DNA of 64,000 nucleotides, taken from positions 23,843,990-23,907,989 of the forward strand of contig OX421499.1 of assembly GCA_949126835.1 (NCBI GenBank), read 5' to 3'. The notes below the pieces were generated by a model. The model saw only the letters and a program-made list of their open reading frames with translations, searched no databases and was not told where the DNA came from. This document shows positions 12,601-24,600 of the stretch, one piece after another (the first letter of the stretch is position 1; every line of letters starts with the position of its first letter). The position numbers and the translations under genes are program-made. Source of the stretch: Anisus vortex. Its lineage: Eukaryota; Mollusca; Gastropoda; Planorbidae.

Positions 12601-15600
12601 TCACATCATTCTCTCTCTCAATTTCTCTCTCCTCTCTCAATCTTTCTCTCTCTCTTTTTCTCTCTCTCTCTCTCTCTCTCAATCTCTCTCTCCTCTCTCT
12701 CTCTCGTGAACAGTTATTTTCATTCCTATTAATTTTCTTCTTTCCCAACAGAGACAAATGATCACAGAATTGAATCGACTTAGAGAAGGCATGGACTCCC
12801 AGCAGCTAGAGTAAGTAGTGGTCTTGACCTACTTAAGATGATAACAATGCCAGTCACCACCCATCTCCCCCCATCCTCACCAAACAGAAAAAAGAAGAGC
12901 AACGTAATCGTTCACATTTATTTGTGTTCAGCTTTTTGCCAAAACGTGTCAGATAAAACCCCCAGAAAATTTAGGTCACTGATACCTGGTCATTTGTTTT
13001 TCCCCTGATGCCAGAGTTTATGGTTTTAGTATCTGTAGTTTCCACAAAGCACCCTTCCCCCCCCCCCCACCCCGAATTCCACATCCATCCCTCACCCCCT
13101 CAATTTTCCCTCATGATTTGTATCTCCTCAAGAAAATCTTTTTTTTTCAAGACAAATTTACGTTATTGTGTTTTTCCATGGCATTATTGGAATTTTCTCT
13201 TTGGAGATGGCACACTTTCTGATTATGTAGCCCGAGCAATGCCAATATGTTTTTTAAAAAGGTTAATATCTGGAAAAATGTTTGTAAAGAAAATATCTGA
13301 CACTAGAATAAGCAGAAAAAGAAAAAGAAAGCCTTGAAAGGTGTTCGCTCCAATTCTCATAAAATGTATATTGTTTCGTGTATCTCATTGTGTAAGATTG
13401 AATTCCTCAATTTGTAAATGCCAAACTGAAGTCATTTAGGGCAGGGTCGGCAACCTTTTGCTAACAGTGTGCCAAACTAGGATTTCTAAATCATTCAGCG
13501 TGCCAACAGCCTAAAAGTCAACCTGCTCTATTATACTTGTTTTCTTCAAAGACAAGTAGGTAATTTAAATCCGTTTCAAGACAAAGGCCAAAAGCAAAGG
13601 AACTCTATAGAGAAAATAGTTAAAGCGTTTTATATTTAATTTTTAAAAATAATGTGCATGTGATTATCATCCTTTTTATTAGCATTTAGAATTTAGATCT
13701 ATACTAAACACAAATTATATTACTAAACTTTCACATTTATGGTATTTATTTTGTAAAGGTTATCATTTTGTTGTCAAGATACATATCTATCAACTGCTAA
13801 TATCGATTAATTGATTATAATATTTTGTTCTCAGTCTAACTGAGCTGTTCTTTAATTTATTGATATTTTTACAAATGGGAAATGCTCCACAACTTTCGTT
13901 AAGAGGAATTGATACAAAGTAATCACACAAACTGGGTAGTTAATGTAATGTTCAGAAAACGTGCATTTATTATATTAGTCATATAATATTTATATAATTT
14001 TCAACTACTTTCTGACAGTTTGGTCATTATAACATTATAAGTTGTAGACCATTTAGTCTTTTATTAAAATTAAAATAAAAAAACATAATGAAAAATTAGC
14101 GGAAATAAAAGTAGCTAATTATCTCCCTTTAATTAAAATAAAGATTCTAAATTTGATTCAATAGTGATGCCAAACAAGTTATATTTTTTAATTTAACAAA
14201 TTTAACTGACTAATTATTATTTCTTTACATAAACTAGCGTTGTGGTATTATTACAAGATTTAATTATTAGAGGAATAAAATTAATGTACGTTAAACAGTT
14301 GTAAATAGACATTTCATGCATTAATTATTTGTCCATTCAACTTTAAGAAGTTGATCTCTTAAACAATTTGGCACATTTTGATGCCCATTTCATATGAGGT
14401 TTAAAATTCAACTGGCAACGTTTTAAAATCGCCAATATCCCTACACCATCTAAGAAGGTCGTAGTAAGATTAAGCCAGTTATGCTTGATGAGGTATGAAA
14501 AAAATCAATTTGAAAGTCTTGAAACTCCGCTTTGAGTGCTTCGATGCGTTTCTGAAAAAGCCCAACTATCTTTCTTAATATATGCCTTTGTAAAGGATAG
14601 TACATAATAGTATAGTTCAATGTTTTGAAATTGATTTCACTCAATATAAATATTACTGGAAAATATAGTTGTTTTTGTTTTCATCAATAATAAAACACCT
14701 CTTGGAGGTCTCTCGCGTGCCATTGAACATCGCTCTGCGTGCCAAGGTTGGCACACGTGCCTTAGGTCGCCGACCCCTGATTTAGGGATTAGTTAACGAA
14801 AAGACATTTTCAAACAATAGCCTCGCATGTCACGGACAAAGAAACGTGTGCATCCTGACTAAGCTTGCTTACTTGCGTTAGAGGAGATTATGTGACCAGC
14901 ACATTGCCCTGCCGCGTTACTTATCCCCAACAAATGTCAGTACCCACCACAGCTGTGTAGGCTTAGCCCCAGGCCCTTGGATCAAATCCTAGCCTTCTCC
15001 AGTAGTCGAACCCAGGACCGTTGGTACGCCAGTAGGCCGCCATGTCCCATATAATGTAGGCCAGGCGTCGGGCAACCTACGGCACGCGTGCCAGACTTGG
15101 CACGGAGAGCGATTTTAAATGGCACGCGGAAGACTCCCAAAAAAAGATAAATCAAGTCTTTACTACAAGAAAAGAATACAAAAGACTTTAAGACTGTTGG
15201 CACGCTGAATAAATTAGTAATCCTACTATGGCACGATGTTATCAAAAGGTTGCCCACCCCTGATGTAGGCTGTTTTGTATAAATAGCATTTTTCTCTATA
15301 TGTATCGCTCTAACTCTTCGTCTCTCTTTCTCTTGACAGCCTACTGGACTACTACATCTATGTTGTGGAAACAATCAGCATGGAAGGACACATGAAGGGC
15401 ATCAAAGGGATGATCAACGGCATCGAGGAAGCTCTATTCGGTAACCAAGGTAACATGAATTTTGTTTTTGTTTGTTGACATGTTGTAGATTTCTCGCTCC
15501 CAGCATTCATTAAGACCGGATGTTTACATACTGGGCCATCAGAGATACGATGGGATTTCTCTAGAGTTCTGTAATAAATCATCTAACAACTTCTCATTTG

Positions 15601-18600
15601 AAACATTGTATCAGTCGTATTGCTTCTTTAAAAAAAACACAGTCTAATCTTCTTGTACCAATCGCTATATATATCTTTAAAAGTGTATCTGGGATTTATA
15701 GGAAGAATGTAAATATAAACACAGATACAGTCACTTATCTTGGGTGCAGGTTTTACTTTGTATCGGATACTTTTGAAACTTGTTTTTCTTTTTTTTTTAT
15801 ACTTAGAAAATATAAAAATTCCACACGCCTTTATATTTTTATTTTTAGTTTAACATGAAAACTGATGAAGATTGAAATATCAGCTACATTGAATCTGAAG
15901 TTTTCAAGAACATTGAGAGAAAGTGTTTGGGACTTTTTAGAGAATGACTTAGTCAGAGAGAGAGAGAGAGAGAGAGAGTGAAAAAGAGAAAGATCGAGAA
16001 GGAAAGAGTGATAGAGAGGTAAAAAGAGAACAAAAGAATAGAAAGATAGAGCGAAAAAGAAAGGTATAAAAAGAGAAATAGAAAAGAGAGAAAAAGTGAT
16101 AGACTAAGAAATAGAAAGAGAAAGAAAAAGAAAAGAAGAAGAAAGAAAGAGAGTAAAAGATAAAAAGAGAAAGAAAGAGAATGAAGCTGGAGGAGTGGTA
16201 GCGTGAAATGTTGAGTTGTGAAACAACAGTGAAAGAGATGTTCACGTTCAACAGAGTAATTGTGTCAGACCAACATATCTGTAGAATCCTTCAGATGCAG
16301 CTGTTTACAAATATCTGGGTTCATTTCCATGATGGCTTTAGTTCTCCTCCATGTTTCTGCCATCTTACATAAAGATCTCATGTTGAAATTGAAAAGTCGG
16401 ACCCTGATGAAAAAAGGAAAATGTCTTTAGAGGTCCATATCGTACTTTCTTAAGGCCGCTCCTTGCTGTACCTTAAATCGGGGGTGGCCAACTATGGCTC
16501 ATGAGCCCCAATATGATTGTGGCTCTTTTTCAATTAATACACACAGATACGTTAAGCTTCACGTTCGGTATAAATTTAAATTTTTTTTTTTTTCTGGGGA
16601 GGGGGTTCCTTATTTGAACTGACAGATCGTATCATTAACTCATTAACAGCTGCCATGGCTGTACAGGTCTTACGGACCACTTAAACTTTAAGAGCTCTAA
16701 TACTCATACAAGTCCTACAACAATTAATGTACAAAACAAACAAGTCAGAACATATCGAGACTTGAAACCTTTAATAATTAAACATGAAAGACAAACATGG
16801 GCTAACTTCTTGAAAACCGAATGCAATAAACTGCAGTATTTGGAAAATTCAAAAACCTGGCATGATACAGGCCAACTTGTTCGAAAGGACGCAGTTATTC
16901 TCTGCAGACTACATACAGGACATACGAAACTAACACATTCGTTTATCTTAAAACGAGAAATGGCCCCAATGTGTGCTTTCTGCAATGCCAACTTAACAGT
17001 GTCTCACATTTTGTTGGAATGTAATACATTTGATGACATTCGACGTAAATTCTATTACTGTAGAACTCTTCATGAACTTTTCAGCAAAATTAAACCAAAA
17101 CATATAATAAACTATATTAAAGACATACAACTGTACAACAAAATCTAAAGATATAAGAACAATAAAATGAATACAAGAGAAAAATGACAACAACGTTATC
17201 AAAAAGGCCCTATATAACCTTCGATGTTGATGAGCCGGAAATTCAACAGTTCAATTCAAATCAAGTCAGAACAAAGCAAAAACAGAAGCTACAAGAAAAC
17301 GTACTGATTATTATAAAGTACTGTAACTTTTTATTGATCAAAGTCCGATCCAATGTGGTGTATATAATCATTGATATTATGGAAAAAAGAAATAGCTTCT
17401 TGATTGTCTTTTCAAGTCCTAAAAGAAAACATTTAAATGTACTGCTCTTGGTGGCCGCGGCGCCAGACGAAACCCGGCAGTGTGCAATATTATTACCGTA
17501 TTATTATTTTTTTTAATATCGCTAAATATTTCACAAATTCAAATTCTGCTCGAATCTCCCCTTGATTTTTAGTCGCTGAATTCAAAAATGAAATCAGATA
17601 TTGTCTGCGATGCTTTCTCGATGAGAAAATTGACAGTGAAAATTTCCCTAGTCCAGCCATATGACGTCACATATTCAAGGTCGAGGCGACTACTGGCAAC
17701 GTTGAAAAAAACGAAGGCATGAGATGTAGCAAGCCAGTTGTGCACTCTCGTCAAAAAAGTTGGTGCGAAGGCGTGTTGTTGAAGTCCGAAGTCGTGTTGA
17801 ACTCACTGCGTGCGGTTACAAGGTTTAAATAGTGTCACCAACACCGACTCACAACGAAAGCCGTATTCACTGAGAAGACGTGTTGGTGTTTGTGCCCACT
17901 GCGTTTGTAGCTTTACTTGCTTGCATACAATTGTTGACATGGTAGTAGGGATGTTGAACGAAAACCGGAAATCCGACCGAAATTCGGTTTTCAAACTTAA
18001 AACCGATTTTGGGTTTTTGTTGTAAGTGTAAGTTGGGAGGAAATCATTCAAAAAAAAAAAGGTGCCCGTAGTACGAACGCCTTGTAGAACGAACGTTCAG
18101 TAAAACGAACGCCACCGCGACATTCTTCCGCAGAACGAACCCTTTCACATACATACCGCGCGCGGGGTAGCAGAAAAAGCGAAAAATCGAAAGGTGTAAA
18201 TGGAGTTAAACATTGATGAAAATAAGGAAAACTGAAGACAAAGCCAACCGTGAAGTTGTTCCTTGTGTTTCGGATATCATGTTTGTTTGTTTGAAACAAG
18301 AGCGTGAAGAAGCTCAAGAGAGCTAAAAGCGCCAAATGCCAACCATCTTTGGCAAGGAATTTTCGGAAACGGGAAGACGTTAAAAGCATTTGCTCTGGAA
18401 TGGCACCCAAATAAAAGTGATGAAACAATGACAAGACCCATCTTGTCACTTCAGAAATCTCCCGGAGAAAATAGCCGCTTTAATAAGGTTCTTCCAACTA
18501 AAACCGAGCAGGAAGGCTAGGGTTATTCGCTGATGTTCAGTTTTCCCAATCAATGCTTGTAAACTAACGATCATCTCATTTCAGATCGGAAAATATTAAA

Positions 18601-21600
18601 CCAGTTCTCATAAAATGATAAAGCTAAATTAATCCCGTCGGACCAAATTGATCCGTGGCCACGGCATACTTAGGGATTGTGTTGCCATAAAAATTCCCAA
18701 GCGACTTTTTTGTTGTTGGCTCAACTAAAGTCAGGTAAGCGTACCAGTCAAAGCTGGGTAGATTCAAGGAGACTCGCAAGACCAGGGATAAAAATCATAG
18801 CCTCCAACGTGCCCGTTGAGTCTTCATAGAAGTTTATGGCAAATCTTCGCAGAACCAACGGCCCATAGAACCAACTGGCTGGCAGAACGGCTTGTGTTTT
18901 GTTCTATGAAATACAACCGTATTTCAATGACTTGTAGAGTCGATGACGAAATTACATTCCTATAAATACTATTTGATCACGCCATTGCTTTTGTAGCAAA
19001 GGCCAACAGCTAGGTTAATGGTATACGCATTTTGTTTTAATACGCTCATTCCTCCCTCCCCCCCCCCACTCCCTCCTCCCCTCCATAACAAAATGTGAAG
19101 TAAACACCATCATCAACACGAACCCATTCCCAAATTAAATTTAAAAATGTTAGCGTTGTTGTTTTTTTTTATCTTTAAACTCCGTATCCATTGTTGTTCT
19201 TGGAGGCTTTCCCCCGATCTTCATGATCTCCCCCCCCCCCCACACACACGTGCTGGGTAAAGCAAATTAGAACGCTCACTTTGATGACGTCACATCTACG
19301 CTTTGGGGGGAGAAAGCAACAACTCATCAATAAATACAACTTTGAAATGTTTTTTTTTAAACTGAATATTGTACAATTATTTAAAACAAGATTTAGTTTG
19401 ATTCAATTTTAACACATAGAATTGAGAATTGAGATAAATGTTTTTGTTTTAATACATAGAATTGAGATAAATGTTTTGGTGTTTTTTGTGAGGTTTGTGT
19501 TTTCTAGTGACATTTGTATTTATCGACGTTTTTTCCTTAGCTAGGCCGCCCACACAAACTCGGTTAAACAAAAAAGTAGGATATAAACAATGTTGAAATT
19601 CGGAAAGAAAAAACATCAGAAATATATCAATGACCAAGGTTAACAATCGGTTGTCTGCCCCTGTCATCCATCTTGTTGACTCCTCGTTGTCATGTTTTTC
19701 TGGGTTGTAAAAAGAACACCAACCTGAAACCAAAACATCGTCTTAGTTAGATCGAGGGGTCTCAATACATAGTTCAGTGGTCTCTCTTTAACCCGTTCAC
19801 TTTATAACGAATTCGACTTTTTTAGTTTTGCTTCCTAGCATCGAATATTTGTTGAATGATATTTTCCAAAATAGAATCAAGGAGAATGAATAGCTAAAAC
19901 TTAAAATAACTTGTTACAAAAAATTAACTTTTCTCAGATCTCATAACTCTTGATGATATAGTGAAATTTTGTAGTTTTCTTGTTTGTCTTCGTTTTCTCT
20001 TTTGGTCCAAGACTGTTTGAGACTCTGTGATCTAGGTGAAAGATACCCAATTAAAGAAACAAACATAGGTGTATTGATTTAAAGGATAAAACTTCTATGG
20101 GTGCTGGCACTCACGAGAAACACGATTAACCGTCTAAGCAGGTACTTGGGATTTTGGGGATTCAGCACAGGCGTGTTTATGTGGGTGTAAGTTGGTGTGT
20201 GTGTGTGTGTTGTGTTTGTGTGTGTGTGGGTAGAGGGATCACACTGTTCGTTGATAAACAAGCACTTTTAAAACGAGTGTTATTATTTTTTCTAAACTTA
20301 TTTTGAACTTGCATTTATATGTAATGTATATTATATTTATATGTGTATGTGTGAAGCGTCCACTAAATCTATCTTGTTTCCTGTTAACTTTTTGTCCTCA
20401 AATTCCTTCTTAGATAACACTTCATCTGAAAATGTCACTATCTGGGAACTATCTCTGGCTTATGGCACTCATTGCCACTCATTAGGAAAATTAAAGATTC
20501 TTGGCATTGTGATGGCCTTACTATCCCACTGTAGATTATAGAACCGCATTAAGGCTCAATTACTCAAGTAACGGAATTATAAGATTGGATTTTATTGGCC
20601 GTACGAATTCAAGATTTTAAAACGTGCCAGCTGTTGTTAATCCAACAATAACCAATTATATTTTGTTATTCCCACATGACTAAGTATTTGCCCTTAAATA
20701 TATACTTAAAACATGAAACATATAATGTGACAATATTACAATAAAAAAAAGTAAAGTATCCCGTCGGACCAAATTGATCCATGGGATCGGTGAAGAAGCG
20801 TTAACCAGTTTCTGTGGCCACGTCATACAAGGGGACACAATGCCCAGCCGCAATTACTTTACCCAACTAAAGTCAGGTACCCATCAGAGCTGGGTAGACT
20901 CAGCGACACCCTCCATACCAGAGGACGAATCTAGCCTTCACCAGAATTCGAACCCTCATTAAACCCACTGTTAGATACTTACTTGCTTACATAGAATGTA
21001 CTTATGTTTAACTGTGACATATTATTTTATGGCAGTCACTTTCCTTTAGTAAAAGAATGGACATCTATAAAAGAAGGGAGAGAGGGGTGACGGGCTGGGG
21101 AGGCTTCACTAATCCTAATGAGGCAAATGATCTAAATCGGGAACTATGTTTTTATTTGTGCGTGATAAAACAGGTGTGGGTGTATGTGGAAAGGAGGAGA
21201 GCGGTTAAAAGGGAGATTTTGATGTCCTTATACACTATTGATATATACAGGTCACTTTGACCGTAAGCGCTGTGCCTCTAAAGGTTGCCACAAGACAGGT
21301 GTACTTAACTCGCTTTATTTGAGAATTTCAGATTTCAAGGGGAAAAAAAATAATTGTTTTGTGTGGAAGCTTCGTGCGGGGACAAGTTCAAAAAATGAAC
21401 ATCAAATTCTTGGGTACAATGAAACTCAGTGTTCAGACTTTTTTGCGTATGAAATATTCCAAGCCAAGCCATAAAAGAATCACTAGTCTAATGTTGTTTA
21501 TTTAAGAATTTATTTTTAGAGTTTTTACTGTTTAAAAAAAACGAGTACGATTGCGTATCTTAATCTTGGTTCTTAGAGGCAAGGAAAGTAATTTGTTACT

Positions 21601-24600
21601 TAGCGGCCTTGGCTTACAGGGCAACTATGTTTTATATGTTCACAATTTGTAACATTATAAAGCAACAACCACTTTATAGTCATTATATTGAATTACTAAT
21701 CTGACTTTTTTATTTTTATTTAGACTTTGCCATGTCCGCCATCTTTGCCGTATTTAACAAACTGCGATATTATATTTTTTGAGGAGATTGAAATGACTTT
21801 CTCATACACGAACAGAATTTAAATTTTTTTAGAAGGAAGTTTTGAGCCTACGACCTAGCCCTCGGGGGCTCGGTGGCCGTGCGGCAGCGCGTTCTTCTGA
21901 CGTTTCGGGTTCGAATCCTGGTGCAGACTAAGATTTTTCTTGGGTCTCGAGGGTGTCCCCGAGTCTGCCCTGCTCTAATGGGTACCTGACCTTAGTTGGG
22001 GTGTAAAGTAAAGGCGGCTGTGCATAGTGCTAGCCACACAAACACCTAGTATAATGGCGGGAACGCTGCTCCACCGGCCCTATAAATCAATTTGGTCCGA
22101 CGGGATATATTTTACCTAGCACTCATTAGGTCAAATCGCACAACTAACTCGACCGACATGTTTGATTAGAAGAAAATATCGGGGTATCCATTAGTCAATG
22201 AATAACTAACTGCCAAAAAACTGCAGACGTTAAACATTTCAATGGGTTTTGTTGACGGAGCTGGCGTTTTGTTCTTTTCTTTTTTTTTTTTTTTTTTTTT
22301 TTTTATTTTTTTCTGCTGCTATTCAGTTGCCTTAGATTCCTGGAAGAAGTTTCTGTGCTAAAAGAAAAAACACAGACCGAACATAAGTCGTCTAACGCCA
22401 TCCATCAACTTTGCTAAGTTAACCCTTACACCTCGCAGTTCAGTTTAGAATATTAATCGACCACTCGAAACAAATTCACGAAGTGACATAACGTATGATC
22501 ATAAACTATTTATTATTCATTCATACTGCTCCTTATTTCGCTTCTTCTATTGAATATACAGTAAACAGCTCACATTACACGATAAAAACAGAATTGAATA
22601 ACACTTGTTAGTGTTGTATTTTTTATCGGTACAATTTTTAGGTTTCCGAAAAAAATTTTGCATAGTTTTTTCTTCAGTAACTGAATAACTGACGAGATGT
22701 GGGTATTTGACTGAATAACAAGACCTTACTCTCTTTTTTATTTGTTTTTATGTTTTTTTTTTTTTTGTTTTTTAATTGATCTTTCCAGCTTTTTTTTTAA
22801 ATTCCATATAACTGGCAAAGTGTTCATGTTTGTATTGTGAATGGCATTAAGCCTGTGTTTTTTTTCCGAGTGATGGTTTCAAGTTGGGTTTTTTTTTTTT
22901 CTTAATTCTTCATTTTTTTTTGTTTGGCTCTCTGTATAAAATAATTCTGTTTATTGTTCACGTTTTTAAAAAAAAAACGGAAATCAATGTTTACGTGGCA
23001 ACATCGGCTAACATTTTACTAATCTATCTAATCTATCTAATCTATCTGATCTATCTGATCTATCTGATCTATCTGATCTATCTATTCTTTTAATCTATCT
23101 AATCTATCTAATCCATCTAATCTATCTAATCTATCTAATCTATCTAATCTATCTAATCTATCTAATCTATCTAATCTATCTAATCTATCTAATCTATCTA
23201 ATCTATCTAATCTATCTAATCTATCTAATCTATCTAATCTATCTAATCTATCTAATCTATCTAATCTATCTAATCTATCTAATCTATCTAATCTATCTAA
23301 TCTATCTAATCTATCTAATCTATCTAATCTATCTAATCTATCTAATCTATCTAATCTATCTAATCTATCTAATCTATCTAATCTATCTAATCTATCTAAT
23401 CTATCTAATCTATCTAATCTATCTAATCTATCTAATCTATCTAATATATCTAATATATATAATATATCTAATCTATTTAATCTATTTAATCTATCGAATG
23501 TATTTAATCTATCGTATCTATCGAATCTAAAGAATGTAGGCCTATCGAATCTATCGAATCTATCGAATCTATCAAATCTGTCGAATAAATCTATTCTATC
23601 TATTCTATCTATTCTATCTATTCTATCTATTCTATCTATTCTATCTATTCTATCTATTCTTTCTATTCTATCTATTCTATCTATTCTATCTATTCTATCT
23701 AATCTATCGTAATCTATCCAATGTATAAAATATCGTTTAATCTATCACTATCTCCTTTTCTTCTATTTCCATTCTTCTTCCCCCCCAACCCCTTACTATC
23801 TTTCTTCCTCCCCAGCCCTTCCCCCACCTCTTTCGTTCTATCTGTGCTTACGTACGCGCGTGGGCGTTGAGATGTACGCAATGTTATTGTCCAGTAGATA
23901 AAGGAGGTCCAGACCATACAGACAACTTAAGCCAGGCATAAACACGCGCTTTCTAACGCGCTAATAAAATTCCCCAGCAGGCCAGTCTAGTTGCCACTGT
24001 TAAAAAAAAACAAAAAAAAACAAAAAAACACAACACACGATGCCAGCCCACCTGAAGAAAATATTTCATGGCTTTTAAGGTTGTTGTTTTATTTTAACCT
24101 TTATCAATGAACTGATAAAACAGTCTAGTGATTCGCCTTTCATATGAATTAAGAGTCTACTACTAATTGATGTGTTGGTTAAAATTAAATACTAGCGCAG
24201 TTAAAAAGTCTTATAGTTCTTTTTCTTTTAAATCTCCTTCTTAAGGTGATTTAAAAAAAAAACTGAGAATTTGAGACACATATCAATTAGACACACATAG
24301 GTTTACCTGACCAGCGTACTTAAGGCATACCTAAAGTATTCCTTTCTTGGCATTTGTCCAAATGTCTCAAACTAACTAACTAACTAAACTCAAACTAAAT
24401 ACAAAGTGTAGAGCATTGTTTAAATCAAATTTGAGTTAACAGTTAATTCTGATAGTAAATAGTGAATTCAGTATCCAAATGCTAATAAAAGCATCTATAC
24501 GAAATGTTAAATATAACTTTCAAGCAATTAGTTCAATCTTAGCATTTAAATGTGTGTGTGTCTGTGTGGTGAGGTTGATAAAAGGGAAGGCAGTCCAAAT

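Noticed and set aside
15949..16251. 100-codon Ser/Phe-rich membrane-like frame on minus
   Set aside because: Low-complexity GA/CT tract; hydrophobic appearance follows from composition.
18048..18449. 133-codon minus frame
   Set aside because: No recognisable motif, Phe/Leu-rich composition from AT-rich DNA, and no splice sites or start context of note.
21864..21930. Functional tRNA gene
   Set aside because: Box A and B exist but the acceptor stem does not pair, and a SINE body and tail follow.
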